Shown one piece after another: positions 8,174 through 17,140 of a stretch of 63,979 nucleotides of DNA. Position numbers and translations under genes: made by a program. Under the pieces are notes generated by a model that saw nothing but the letters and a program-made list of their open reading frames with translations, did not search any database and was not told where the DNA came from. Position 1 is the stretch's first letter, and every line of letters begins with the position of its first letter. Source of the DNA: Candidatus Omnitrophota bacterium (GTDB lineage Bacteria > Hinthialibacterota > Hinthialibacteria > Hinthialibacterales > Hinthialibacteraceae); contig JBFMBP010000104.1 in the NCBI GenBank assembly GCA_040755155.1, forward strand, positions 1 to 63,979. Reading direction: 5' to 3'.

Positions 8174-9886
8174 TCAGATCAAAAGTAAATCAGGTTGTTC
8201 GGGTCTTAATCCAAGCCGGTCGTCGTAATGGCTTTCTTTGGAATAAAAATACCAATCGGTCTCTTCCTGGCCATGATAGGAAATGGGAATGAGATAAGGA
8301 TTCTTATCTGATGAATTTGTTTTATACAAATTAACTGTAAGCGGCCGGGATCGGCGTATCCAAGAAGCGGATAAGCCACTCTCCTCCGCTTCCGCTCTTA
8401 AAGAGCGGAATAAGTCGATACATCCGCCATAAGGCGCCAGAACATTAATTGTGTTTTGTTTGATGAGGCGGTATTCTTTAGCGATTTCAGGAAAATCACC
8501 CGTAAAAATCGCATTTTTTAAGCTCTCATTCATCGATTCGGGTTTCTTTAAATCGTAAAGCGTTCTGTAGTATTCCTCGAATAAACAGGGATCATCGATA
8601 TCCATCCCCACTTCTCCTTTCTCTTTTAAAAGCATCCGAGTTACGCTAGCGGCTTGCTCGTAACCGCCAGGCGGATATTGGATTTTCCCATCGTTTTCGG
8701 GTAGAAATACAAACACTTCGCCCGACTCCCACAAACCATTTCGGTTACAGCGTCCCGCCGCCTGAGCGATGGCTTCCAACGGTCCCAAAGCGCGATATAC
8801 AACAGGAAAATCGATATCCACGCCCGCTTCTACGCATTGAGTGGAGATCAAGCGGCATGGTTTCTTATCCTCCAGGCGTTGGCGGATGAGTTCTAGGGTA
8901 TGCGTCCGATGCGCCGGACACATAGAAGTAGAAAGATGAAAGAGAGAGTTATCGCCGTCTTGATTCATTATCCCGATAAGTTCCCAGGCGTGACGCTTGA
9001 CGTTGACAATGCACAAAACTTGTTTGTAAGTTAACAAATCTTCGGCGATTTGGCTGAAAGGCGCAGGCTTATCCAAATCCGGCCAGTGAACTTCGGTTCG
9101 TTTGCTGCGGGAAAAGAGATTAAGGTTGCAGGAAACAATCTCCTTCGGTTTCCATTCCGTATTTTTTCCATATTGATGGACGTATGGATTTAGATGATCG
9201 AACGCCGGTTGCGTTGCGGTAGCGAATACAATGCTGGATCCGAATCGAGTCGAGAGATGAGACAACGCCGATAAAGTCGGCAATACGATATCCAAGGGGA
9301 GCGTCTGCACCTCATCGAATAAAATGACGCTGCTCGCCAGGTTATGCAATTTCCGGCAGGCGAAAGGACGATTGGAGAATAACGATTGCAATAATTGAAC
9401 GTGAGTCGTAATAATGATTGGCGCATCCCAATTCTCGGCAAGAAGACGGGAAAAATGGTTTTGCTGATCGCCGCGCGAGTTCGTCTCCTCGCCGGTTCCC
9501 GCCAAACTATGATCTTCCAATACGAATTCTTCGGGATAATCGGCGCCAAAGACCTTACGATAAATCTGGGCGGTTTGTTCGATGATAGTAAGGAAGGGGA
9601 TAACGACAATGATTCGCCGCAAGCGGTTTTGAATGGCGTGACGAAGCGCAAACGCCAACATGGAAAGCGTTTTTCCCGAACCGGTTGGCGCGGATAGCGT
9701 CCATGTTCCTGCGGGGGAATCTGCGGCGCGAAGGCATTCTTTCCATAAATCATCGCGAATCCGCTGGATTTCAGAAGAGGAATCGGCTTTTGCTCTGACG
9801 CATTCAATCTGTTTCGATAATGCGTCAAACGCCTTTGGAGGCGTCCAAAGGCGGCCCGTTCCGGCGGAATTGCTTTCCTTCCCCAT
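8174..9886 (-). CDS. cas3: CRISPR-associated helicase Cas3, helicase part
   Basis: The superfamily 2 helicase half of Cas3, which unwinds and drives degradation of target DNA recruited by Cascade. Motif I SAPTGSGKTLS, motif II FDEVQTLP, motif III ATATQPA and motif VI QAAGRCNRNG are intact, preceded by CVEAGVDIDFPVVYRALGP. The HD nuclease half lies upstream in another frame and overlaps it out of frame; the ATG at 9886 (MGKESNSAG) would give a separate protein, but no good ribosome binding site precedes it. In type I-C the two halves normally form one protein of about 750-800 residues, and the pieces add up to that, so a frameshift near 9840-9880 is the simplest reading. A natural Cas3'/Cas3'' split is the alternative. 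Confidence 0.8.
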   Translation of the reverse strand: MGKESNSAGTGRLWTPPKAFDALSKQIECVRAKADSSSEIQRIRDDLWKECLRAADSPAGTWTLSAPTGSGKTLSMLAFALRHAIQNRLRRIIVVIPFLTIIEQTAQIYRKVFGADYPEEFVLEDHSLAGTGEETNSRGDQQNHFSRLLAENWDAPIIITTHVQLLQSLFSNRPFACRKLHNLASSVILFDEVQTLPLDIVLPTLSALSHLSTRFGSSIVFATATQPAFDHLNPYVHQYGKNTEWKPKEIVSCNLNLFSRSKRTEVHWPDLDKPAPFSQIAEDLLTYKQVLCIVNVKRHAWELIGIMNQDGDNSLFHLSTSMCPAHRTHTLELIRQRLEDKKPCRLISTQCVEAGVDIDFPVVYRALGPLEAIAQAAGRCNRNGLWESGEVFVFLPENDGKIQYPPGGYEQAASVTRMLLKEKGEVGMDIDDPCLFEEYYRTLYDLKKPESMNESLKNAIFTGDFPEIAKEYRLIKQNTINVLAPYGGCIDLFRSLRAEAEESGLSASWIRRSRPLTVNLYKTNSSDKNPYLIPISYHGQEETDWYFYSKESHYDDRLGLRPEQPDLLLI

Positions 9887-10478
9887 TGCGATTGAAATGC
9901 GCTTCCGTATCGAGAAAATCAGCGTCAACTAAACAGGAAAACAAAAGGCGAAGATCGAGTTCGAGGGGGATGCCAGACAGGGACATTTTATTTATATTTA
10001 TTGTTGAATGAGTTGCCTCTGGAAAATCACTTTTAAACCGATTTAATAATATTTGAGTATTGGCTTCAGATAATTTAAGATTTAATGGATGTCTCTGCGC
10101 TAATTTTTCCTGATTGCACAAATTCCATAAATCGGGAAAAGGTTGCAAACCAAGGTGATGTCCTAAAATCGCAGACGATGAAAGTAATTCTTTGAAATCT
10201 TTTGCCGCTACATAAGCCCCCGCCGACCAATGGTCGATATGCTTCTCTTTTCCTTGCAGCCGTTTTTGAAAAAGGTCTCCATATTTTCCTACGTCGTGGA
10301 GCCATCCCGCCACGCGCGCCGAATCGATAAATGTCGGATCATGCGGCAGTGTTTCTTTGGCGAATGAAGCGCAAAGTTCGGATACGGATTTCAGGTGTTC
10401 TTTAAGCGGATGAGGCGGAAGGTTCGAATCGCGTTTAGGAGGAGTATGCGCTAAAATCGTATTCATCATTTTCTTCAT
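9825..10478 (-). CDS. Cas3 HD nuclease part (Cas3'')
   Basis: 217 residues with the metal-dependent HD phosphohydrolase motifs of Cas3: HPLKEHLKSV, WLHDVGKYGDLFQ (HD pair), KHIDHWSAGA and LGHHLGLQPFPD. The fold runs to VDADFLDTEAHF, the usual end of the HD domain, then continues out of frame with the helicase (EGKQFRRNGPPLDASKGV). This tail reads like a frame-shifted linker rather than a natural C-terminus. It is the first gene of the remaining operon cas3-cas5c-cas8c. The start could be the first Met or the fifth (MNTILAHTPP); no strong ribosome binding site decides between them. Confidence 0.8.
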   Translation of the reverse strand: MKKMMNTILAHTPPKRDSNLPPHPLKEHLKSVSELCASFAKETLPHDPTFIDSARVAGWLHDVGKYGDLFQKRLQGKEKHIDHWSAGAYVAAKDFKELLSSSAILGHHLGLQPFPDLWNLCNQEKLAQRHPLNLKLSEANTQILLNRFKSDFPEATHSTININKMSLSGIPLELDLRLLFSCLVDADFLDTEAHFNRNGEGKQFRRNGPPLDASKGV

Positions 10479-10682
10479 TCATTTACTGTATAATACAACA
10501 CCTGATCCACAATACCACACTTGATGTACTTGAATCATAGCATAGCCTGGTCAAGATAACTATGTTCCAGGAAGAATATGCAAATTTATCCAAGCAACTA
10601 AAATGCCATATACTATATATAATGCGTATATGCGTATAATTTCCTGATTTGTAAAGAGATAGTGAAATAATGGAGTTTTTTT

Positions 10683-10844
10683 ATGAAAAGAATTAATATA
10701 GGAATAGATCAAATAATGACCTATAGCAATCATTTTTTGACTTGGGAATCGGACTTTTTATTTGTTTATCCATTAATTAATTCGATATCACAAATAACTT
10801 GCTCACAAATCAATTTCAAAACGCCTCTTCCGCCCGTTTCATAA
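10683..10844 (+). CDS. Small hypothetical AT-rich open frame
   Basis: 53 codons beginning MKRINIGIDQIMTYSNHF and ending NFKTPLPPVS, with GGAG nine bases upstream of the ATG. The base composition is much more AT-rich than that of neighbours. No family is recognised, and the frame may be chance or a fragment. The surrounding stretch 10479-10997 (upstream of cas3) contains nothing else that I can support; in particular there is no CRISPR repeat array. Confidence 0.25.
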   Translation: MKRINIGIDQIMTYSNHFLTWESDFLFVYPLINSISQITCSQINFKTPLPPVS

Positions 10845-10997
10845 ACTCCTTCCGGTCGGAGTGAAGGTATCGGATAAACGCCGCCTGGTTGGAATGCCGG
10901 GCAAGATGCCGAGCATCATATCCGAAGCGTGCAAAAAGCCGCGTAGAAAACGTATGCTAATGTTTAACTTATTGATTTCGCTGGGATTGGAAGGATA

Positions 10998-11070
10998 TGG
11001 AGCTAAGGGGGATCGAACCCCTGACCTCTTGACTGCCAGTCAAGCGCTCTCCCAGCTGAGCTACAGCCCC
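10998..11070 (-). tRNA. tRNA-Ala (GGC)
   Basis: Read on the minus strand: acceptor GGGGCTG pairs with TAGCTCC plus discriminator A, D-arm GCTC...GAGC, anticodon stem CTTGA/TCAAG with loop CTGGCAG giving anticodon GGC, and T-arm AGGGG TTCGATC CCCCT. The CCA end is not encoded. It decodes GCC alanine codons. Confidence 0.95.
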
Positions 11071-11196
11071 AATACGTAAGGAATCTTAGTAAATCCCCCG
11101 GAAAAATCAAGCGGCGCGGCGATGATTTCGCGAAGAAAGAAATAAACGGCTCGGCGGCGAAATTCATTCAAGGCTATGGTATAATTTCGGATTATT

Positions 11197-11517
11197 GAGG
11201 TTCTTGCAAAAATGGTATAATTTTCTTTTCAATTCTCCCCCCAAGCTTGGGGGGAGTTAGAGGCAATGTCGTTAAGTTAAGGATAGACTAATTCCTTAAT
11301 CGAAAATATCAACAAATCTAATAGCATGAATTTGTTGAATTTAAAATCCCTCACCCTAACCCTCTCCCAGAGGGCGAGGGAATGGAATTTCGTCACGTTA
11401 TGTCTTAACTTAATGACATTGGAGTTAGAGGGGGGTTGATTTTGTTAGACTTATCTCAACCCCCTCCTAATCTCCCCCAAGCTTGGGGGAGGAATAATAT
11501 AGTTTTGCAAGAGGCTC
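11197..11517. mobile_element. Miniature inverted-repeat element, 321 bp
   Basis: The ends are a 15-base inverted repeat, GAGGTTCTTGCAAAA at 11197 and TTTTGCAAGAGGCTC at 11503. Inside are two palindromes of type CCCCCAAGCTTGGGGG and a central CCCTCACCCTAACCCTC block. A 153-bp relative lies at 24596-24748 and a fragment of the central block at 61797. It encodes no protein. The whole 480-base gap between the tRNA and the prepilin gene is mainly this element. Confidence 0.65.
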
Positions 11518-11553
11518 TATTGTTAAAAATCAATGAAGGAAAGAGCCATAAAT

Positions 11554-12159
11554 ATGAAACAACGCGCCTTTACCTTGATCGAGTTGTTAATCGTCGTGGC
11601 CATCATTGGCATTCTCGCCGCCATCGCCGTTCCCAATTTTCTCAACGCCCAGACGCGGGCGCGGGTAGCGCGGGTCATGGGGGATCATCAGGCGCTCGAC
11701 TTGGCGCTTCAAACCTATTGCCTCGATCATAACGATTTTCCCTGGCCAATCGGCAACGGCCAGGGCCATTCGTCCTATTCCGTCTATATCGAATACGTCC
11801 ACGAACTGACGACGCCGGTTCCCTATATCGCTTCCGTCTCCTACACGGATATCTTCAAACCGCGCCGGGAAAATACGAACTGGTATCCGGAAAAAACCGT
11901 CTTCAGTTATCAATACGTCAGCTACTACGGAAGTTGGGCGCGATTGTCCAACGTCTCCGCCGCCTCGAACGGCCAGTACGTCAAAGGATTCTGCGTTTCC
12001 AGTTACGGACCGGATCAAGGCGCATCCGGCGTGGAATGGCATCCGCTCACCGGCGCCAACAGTTCCATCTATACGGCCAGCAACGGGCTGGTCAGCAAAG
12101 GCGACATAGGCCGCTTCGGGGGCGCAATCAAGGCGAAAACCGTTACCATGGGCGGATGA
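11554..12159 (+). CDS. Type IV pilin / type II secretion pseudopilin-like protein
   Basis: The N-terminus is a class III prepilin signal: positively charged MKQRA, cleavage before FTLIE with Glu at position 5, and a hydrophobic helix IELLIVVAIIGILAAIAVP followed by NFLNAQTRARVARV. A prepilin peptidase would cleave it and the helix would pack in a pilus or pseudopilus core. The roughly 170-residue globular domain has no motif that I can assign, and the minor-pilin or GspG-like role is inference. An ATG 21 bases upstream is open, but AAGGAAAG just before 11554 favours the shorter form, which also places the signal correctly at the N-terminus. No pilus assembly gene is nearby, which is common for these proteins in Planctomycetes-like and candidate-phylum genomes. 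Confidence 0.85.
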   Translation: MKQRAFTLIELLIVVAIIGILAAIAVPNFLNAQTRARVARVMGDHQALDLALQTYCLDHNDFPWPIGNGQGHSSYSVYIEYVHELTTPVPYIASVSYTDIFKPRRENTNWYPEKTVFSYQYVSYYGSWARLSNVSAASNGQYVKGFCVSSYGPDQGASGVEWHPLTGANSSIYTASNGLVSKGDIGRFGGAIKAKTVTMGG

Positions 12160-12390
12160 ATGAATCCGATCGCTCGCAATGCGCGCCGCAAAGACAGTTC
12201 GAATAGGCGGGCCTCAAAGGCTATGAATTTTGCCATTAGCGTTTCAATCCTTGCCACAGTTCCAACGAAAGAATAAACTGGATCGTTGCGAAAAAATCAA
12301 TATGGCAATCGTTTTGAAGCAGGGGGATTCTTTTCGCGTTATTATCATCGAAGAAAATCATTTCTCGGCTTGCGAAAAGGCGTGAATAGG

Positions 12391-13836
12391 ATGAAAAAAT
12401 TATCCCAAAAACAATGGTATATTCTCGTTACTACTTTTTTCGTTTTTCTTTTGGGTTTGCATAATATTTTCAGCCTATGGATAAACCGGCTGCCTCCTCT
12501 CGTCCTGGATTCCATATCCACGAGCGAAACCAACAATCTGGGACCATTTGAGAAAATTAAAGAAGAAGACTGGGGAGTTCAGAAAACTCCTTTCCCCAAT
12601 GAATTATATCCTATCCCCAAAACTCCATACGTTTTTTGCCGTTATACTCCCTATTTTACCTTGAACGAAAATCCCAATATTCGTTATGAAGTGGACATCG
12701 TTATCGACATCGACAAAGGAAAAAGAGTACTCCGCGTGGATAGAAAGAGCGTCTTTCCATCGCAAGACTATAGGCAGCAATTCAGCAAAAACGTTCAAAA
12801 TTACGGCGTAGTTCAATCGGATCAGGATCTTTGCCTCTTCTATCAACGATTTGAGAGAACCGTTCCGACTTTTAAACAAAATTTCGGATTCATTCCCGAT
12901 TGGTACTTGAATTTTCTTTACACTCCCAAATACGAATATTGGACTCTTAATCTTCAAGGCGACTTAAATGAAATCAATAAAATTCCAACATGCAATTTTT
13001 ATGGGCGAGAAAGAAATCGTTCTTTCGAATTCAGCCGATTAGCAGGCGCGAAGTTCACTTCATTGGGCAAAGGGATTCTACACGATTATGAAATCGAACA
13101 CGATCGTTTGCGGCAAAGCGATCATTGGAGCGAAGAATATGATGGCTTCCAATTATTAGGGTTGCCGGGCGGCGGTTATCTTCTCAATAACGATGAAGAA
13201 AAATGCATAACCTTCCTTCTGCCCGGCGAATCCGAATCGTTTTCCATTTCGAGAGACGCGCTATTAAATAAACTGCCTCAGACTCCAACCTTACCGAAGG
13301 CAGTCAATTGGATTCCTTTCTCCACACAACCGGGACTAACGTATCTGGCATATTTAGACGCTCCTTACTTTCCCATCTTTGAATTTCAACTAGACCAATA
13401 TAAGAAACAAACCGATGGCGATTGGGTGAAGTTCATCGGATATGGAAATGAAATGCGGCCGGTTATGACGGTGGAGAACAATCAAATAATCCTATTTGGC
13501 TATGGATATGATGATATGCGGCGCGGAATCAGCCAATGGCCGAATTATCAAAATAAAAGTTTTATGATTTGCAACGGATTAGCCGCCTTACCGGCAAGAG
13601 CCTTGCCGGTAACGTCCGATGGTCAACCTGCTGAAAGACCGATTTCCTGTATATTGCCTCAACCGATAAATTCGATTAGCACAATTCCATTAAGCGACGA
13701 TCGCCTGTTGGGATACTATGATGGCGTCTTCTGGAGTTTTTGCTGGGATGGAAGCGACTTCCGTCAACTCTTCCCCAGCGATAAGGAGATGCCTCTTGTC
13801 TCTAGGCCAAAGCAAAAAAGCGTTTCAGATATTTGA
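12391..13836 (+). CDS. Membrane-anchored protein of unknown function, tandem paralogue 1
   Basis: About 481 residues, not recognised. One N-terminal hydrophobic helix (YILVTTFFVFLLGLHNIFSL) acts as signal anchor, followed by the strongly conserved PPLVLDSISTSETN, then a mostly beta-rich domain with repeated Trp/Tyr/Gly stretches (FQLLGLPGGGYLLN, PYFPIFEFQLDQ, DGVFWSFCWDGSD) that could be a beta-propeller. The next gene is a full-length paralogue. The chosen ATG at 12391 matches the start of the paralogue and follows AAAAGG; an in-frame ATG 105 bases upstream would only add non-conserved sequence. The ectodomain probably lies outside the cytoplasmic membrane. Codon use is slightly more AT-rich than in surrounding genes. 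Confidence 0.75.
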   Translation: MKKLSQKQWYILVTTFFVFLLGLHNIFSLWINRLPPLVLDSISTSETNNLGPFEKIKEEDWGVQKTPFPNELYPIPKTPYVFCRYTPYFTLNENPNIRYEVDIVIDIDKGKRVLRVDRKSVFPSQDYRQQFSKNVQNYGVVQSDQDLCLFYQRFERTVPTFKQNFGFIPDWYLNFLYTPKYEYWTLNLQGDLNEINKIPTCNFYGRERNRSFEFSRLAGAKFTSLGKGILHDYEIEHDRLRQSDHWSEEYDGFQLLGLPGGGYLLNNDEEKCITFLLPGESESFSISRDALLNKLPQTPTLPKAVNWIPFSTQPGLTYLAYLDAPYFPIFEFQLDQYKKQTDGDWVKFIGYGNEMRPVMTVENNQIILFGYGYDDMRRGISQWPNYQNKSFMICNGLAALPARALPVTSDGQPAERPISCILPQPINSISTIPLSDDRLLGYYDGVFWSFCWDGSDFRQLFPSDKEMPLVSRPKQKSVSDI

Positions 13837-13923
13837 CTCATTTTATTCTGAAGTAGAAAATTTTTTCGCGTTATTACTTACGAATAAATAACATCTGTCG
13901 GCTTGCGAAAAGGCGCGAACATA

Positions 13924-15453
13924 ATGAAAAAAGCGTCCTCGAACCACTATATTTATCCGATCATTTCAATTTTTATTAGCATCCTTTTGCTAGCAAAAAT
14001 CATACTGCCCGATTTGCTATACCAATTGCCGCCTCTCGTCTTGGATTCCATATCCACGAGCGAAACCAACGATCTGGGGCCATTCGAAAAAAGCGAAAAC
14101 GAAGATAGGAAGAATCTGACAATTCCTACTCTGATGGAATTTTATCCCATTCCCCATACTCCCTATATTTTCTGCAGTTTCGTTTCCTTATTTACTTCAA
14201 ACGAAAAAACCATTGATACATATAATTCGGACATCGTCATCGACATCGAAAAAGGGAAAAGAATTCTCCGTGCGGATAGAAGTAAGATATCATCATCGAG
14301 CGGCGATAAACAACAGTTTAAAAAATATATATTCAATTATGGCGTACTGCAAACAGATGATGGCCCTTGCATCTTTTATAAACGCAGCGAAAAACCCATT
14401 CCAACGGTCAATCAAAAAGTTGGATTCCTGCCTGATTTGTTACTTAATACTTCTATAAGTTCAAAAGAAGAATTTTGGACGCTCAATCTTCACGGCGAGT
14501 TAAAGAAAATCGTGAAGATTCAATCCGTTAACGAGATAATGAGAAACTCACCCTTTCCAACCTTTGAATTGTACATGCGGCAATACTATCGATTTTTAGA
14601 TTTCAGCCATATTGCGGGCAAGAAAATAAATCAATTAAAAAAATCGGAGTTCCACGATTATAAAATCGAAAAGGACAGACTGCTGCAAAGCGATCAATGG
14701 AATGAGGATTATGATGGTCAATTTCTGTTCGGATTGCCGGGCGGAGGTTATCTTATCAACAAAAAAGCGGAAAAATGCTTAAACATTCTGCTTCACGGCG
14801 AATCCCAAGCGATTACTATTCCACGCAACGTTCTTCTGGATAAGCTTCCTCAAACTCCAACATTGCCAAAATTGGTCATGTGGATTCCGATTACCAGTCA
14901 AAAAGGGCCGGTATGCCTAGCTTATTTGGACGCCCCATATTTCCCCATTTTCGAATTTCATTTGGATCAAAGAAAGGATCACGCCGTTGGAGATTGGGTA
15001 AAGTTCATCGGATACGGAAACGAAATGCGGCCGATTATGACGATGGAAAACAATCAAATCGTCCTATTTACCTCCGCTTACGAGGAAATGCATCGCGATA
15101 TCCTCCAATGGCCGAAATATCAAATTGGAGGCCTCTTTTGGCCGAAATATCATTACGAAAACGACTTTTATAGTTCCGGCTTTTCCGCTCTGCCAACTCG
15201 CGCCTTGCCGCAAATACCCGGAGGCCAACCGGCCGAGAGAATAATTCCATTGATTTTGCCTAGTCCAATAAACTTGATTTCCGCGATCCCTTTAAGCGAT
15301 GATCGCCTGTTAGGTTATAACGATGGAGTCTTCTGGAGTTTTTGCTGGGATGGAAGCGATATCCGCCAACTCTTCCCCCGCGATCGGCAGATTCCCCTCA
15401 TTCCTCGTCAGCCGCAAAGCCGGAGCATTTATTTTGCGGATGAATTATATTGA
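13924..15453 (+). CDS. Membrane-anchored protein of unknown function, tandem paralogue 2
   Basis: About 509 residues, homologous to the preceding gene over the whole length: the same N-terminal anchor, PPLVLDSISTSETN, LFGLPGGGYLIN, PYFPIFEFHLDQ, VKFIGYGNEMRP, and the C-terminal DGVFWSFCWDGSD. The upstream 60 bases, including CGCGTTATTA and CGGCTTGCGAAAAGGCG, are also shared, so a unit containing leader and gene was duplicated. It differs by a longer middle insertion and a tail SRSIYFADELY. The two copies are now clearly diverged, so the duplication is old and both have been kept. Function is unknown; it ends two bases before the convergent sigma54 activator gene. Confidence 0.75.
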   Translation: MKKASSNHYIYPIISIFISILLLAKIILPDLLYQLPPLVLDSISTSETNDLGPFEKSENEDRKNLTIPTLMEFYPIPHTPYIFCSFVSLFTSNEKTIDTYNSDIVIDIEKGKRILRADRSKISSSSGDKQQFKKYIFNYGVLQTDDGPCIFYKRSEKPIPTVNQKVGFLPDLLLNTSISSKEEFWTLNLHGELKKIVKIQSVNEIMRNSPFPTFELYMRQYYRFLDFSHIAGKKINQLKKSEFHDYKIEKDRLLQSDQWNEDYDGQFLFGLPGGGYLINKKAEKCLNILLHGESQAITIPRNVLLDKLPQTPTLPKLVMWIPITSQKGPVCLAYLDAPYFPIFEFHLDQRKDHAVGDWVKFIGYGNEMRPIMTMENNQIVLFTSAYEEMHRDILQWPKYQIGGLFWPKYHYENDFYSSGFSALPTRALPQIPGGQPAERIIPLILPSPINLISAIPLSDDRLLGYNDGVFWSFCWDGSDIRQLFPRDRQIPLIPRQPQSRSIYFADELY

Positions 15454-15454
15454 T

Positions 15455-16795
15455 TTAGACAATTCCGTGCTTTTTTAACTTCCGCCACAGCGTAGTACGG
15501 TGGATTCCCAGTTTTTGCGCCGCCAGGATTTTGTTTCCTTCGCATTCCTTGAGGGTTTGCGCTAAGATGCGGTTTTCGGCCTGGTCCAAAAAATTGCGTT
15601 CTCCGGCATTGCCAATCTCCTGCTCCGGCGCGTTTTCCTGCATATAGCGGGGCAGGTGGCGCAGTTCGATGCTCTCGCCTTTGCATAAGACGAAAGCGTG
15701 CTCGATCATATTCTCCAATTCCCGCACATTGCCGGGAAAATCGTAAGCCTGGATCCGTTCCAAGACCTCATCGCTCAATCCTTGGATGTTCTTGCCCGTC
15801 TTGATGCGCAACTGCTGGATGAAATGATCCGCCAGGATGGGAACGTCCTCCCGCCGCCGCGCCAAGGGAGGAAGATCGATGGCGATGACGTTCATGCGGT
15901 AATACAAGTCTTCCCGAAACGCGCCCCGCTTCACCATCTCTTTCAGCGATTGGTTGCTGGAAGCGATGACGCGAACATCGATGGAGAGCGTTTTTGTGGA
16001 GCCAAGCGGCTGAATCTCCCCCTCCTGCAAAGCGCGCAGCAGTTTGGCTTGCAAGGGAAACGGCATATCGCCGATTTCGTCCAAGAGGATCGTTCCTCCG
16101 TCCGCCAATAGAAAGCGCCCCGGCTTATCGCGCCGCGCATCGGTAAACGCGCCCTGGACATAACCGAACAGTTCCGATTCCAGCAGCGTCGAAGGCAAGG
16201 CGGCGCAATTTACGCGGATGTAGGGCTTCTTCTTGCGGGGGCTGAGGTTGTGCAGCGCCCGGGCGATCAGTTCCTTGCCCGATCCGCTGGGACCTTGGAT
16301 GAGTACGCTGCATTCCGATTGCGCTACGTCGGGCAAGAGTTCGAAAATATCGTGCATCTCCCGGTTGCGGCTCACCAGGTTTTCGAAGGATCGGCTGCCC
16401 GCCATGCGTTGGCGCAATTCTTCGATGGAGGAGAGATCGCGGAAAATTTCCACCGCCCCAGTGATGCCTTGCTGGCGGTCGCGCAGAATGGCGGTGCTGA
16501 CACTGATGGGTTTAGTGATTCCCTCCCGCGTCAAAATATTCACCCGAACATTGTTGATCGGAATGCCCCGCGTCAGCGTATTGCGCAACGCGCATTGCTT
16601 ATGGCAATGGTCGCTGCGAAAGATATCGAAGCAAAACTGCCCGATGGCTTGCAAGCGGCTGAAGCCGGTGATCTCTTCCGCCGCTCGGTTGAAGGAGGTA
16701 ATTTTGCATTGAAGGTTGGTGGAGAACACTCCTTCCGAGATGCTTTCGAAAATCAATTCGCTCAATTCGGGCGCTGTTTGTAAAGAAAGTTTCAT
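15455..16795 (-). CDS. PAS-domain sigma54-dependent transcriptional activator
   Basis: 446 residues in three parts. A PAS sensor (about 10-125) contains Cys55, Cys64 and Cys68, which might carry a cofactor or redox switch. An AAA+ domain (about 138-370) has Walker A GPSGSGKE at 168, Walker B LLDEIGD at 237, and the sigma54-contact loop at 215-220, reading GAFTDA instead of GAFTGA. A Fis-type helix-turn-helix (LAAQKLGIHRTTLWRKL) is at the C-terminus. There is no receiver domain, so the signal is probably sensed directly through PAS. The gene is divergent from the redox operon, whose first promoter has the sigma54 GG-N10-GC pattern, with inverted repeats in between. It most likely switches that operon on in response to redox state. 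Confidence 0.9.
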   Translation of the reverse strand: MKLSLQTAPELSELIFESISEGVFSTNLQCKITSFNRAAEEITGFSRLQAIGQFCFDIFRSDHCHKQCALRNTLTRGIPINNVRVNILTREGITKPISVSTAILRDRQQGITGAVEIFRDLSSIEELRQRMAGSRSFENLVSRNREMHDIFELLPDVAQSECSVLIQGPSGSGKELIARALHNLSPRKKKPYIRVNCAALPSTLLESELFGYVQGAFTDARRDKPGRFLLADGGTILLDEIGDMPFPLQAKLLRALQEGEIQPLGSTKTLSIDVRVIASSNQSLKEMVKRGAFREDLYYRMNVIAIDLPPLARRREDVPILADHFIQQLRIKTGKNIQGLSDEVLERIQAYDFPGNVRELENMIEHAFVLCKGESIELRHLPRYMQENAPEQEIGNAGERNFLDQAENRILAQTLKECEGNKILAAQKLGIHRTTLWRKLKKHGIV

Positions 16796-16860
16796 GAATC
16801 GTCCGCCTTTGGCCGCATGAATTTAGATAAAAGCAAGGCTAAATATTATTATATTCTAAT

Positions 16861-16876
16861 GTTGCATAACTGCAAC
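16861..16876. promoter_or_regulatory. Inverted repeat, candidate enhancer site 1
   Basis: GTTGCA-TAAC-TGCAAC is a perfect palindrome 265 bases upstream of the sigma54 promoter and 65 bases from the activator gene start. Distance and symmetry suit binding of a Fis-type dimer and looping; autoregulation is possible. Not tested. Confidence 0.5.
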
Positions 16877-16877
16877 T

Positions 16878-16899
16878 GATGCGCAACACGTTTCGCATC
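16878..16899. promoter_or_regulatory. Inverted repeat, candidate enhancer site 2
   Basis: GATGCG and CGCATC enclose ten bases, starting two bases after site 1. The core GCAAC recurs at 16872, 16883 and 16901, which suggests cooperative binding. The rest of the 386-base divergent region is AT-rich and holds only the promoter at 17141. Confidence 0.4.
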
Positions 16900-17140
16900 C
16901 GCAACGCCTTTTATCCTTATCATGATCCAAATTCATTCATTATTATGAGATATCCAATTCACTTATCCTTGTTTTCCATTCTAAAAAACCACCTAGAAAT
17001 TGTATTATATTTTTTATATTAACTTTGTTATAATCAAATAATTAGAATTGTGAATCCATCTCATCGATTTCTACTCCCCATCTTGCTCCAATCTCCTAAA
17101 TTCTCATCGAATTCCCATTTCGGACATTCTCCCCCACAAC

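Noticed and set aside
10479-10997. Possible CRISPR array upstream of cas3
   Set aside because: No direct repeats with regular spacing were found here or beside cas8c; the stretch is merely AT-rich.
10845-11070. tRNA-Ala as integration site for the IS/recombinase region
   Set aside because: No duplicated tRNA end is seen near the recombinase fragment, which is almost 5 kb away with the cas operon between.
10861-11079. 72-codon open frame ending GAKGDRTPDLLTASQALSQLS
   Set aside because: It reads through the antisense of the tRNA-Ala gene; this peptide is a well-known artefact of tRNA antisense translation.
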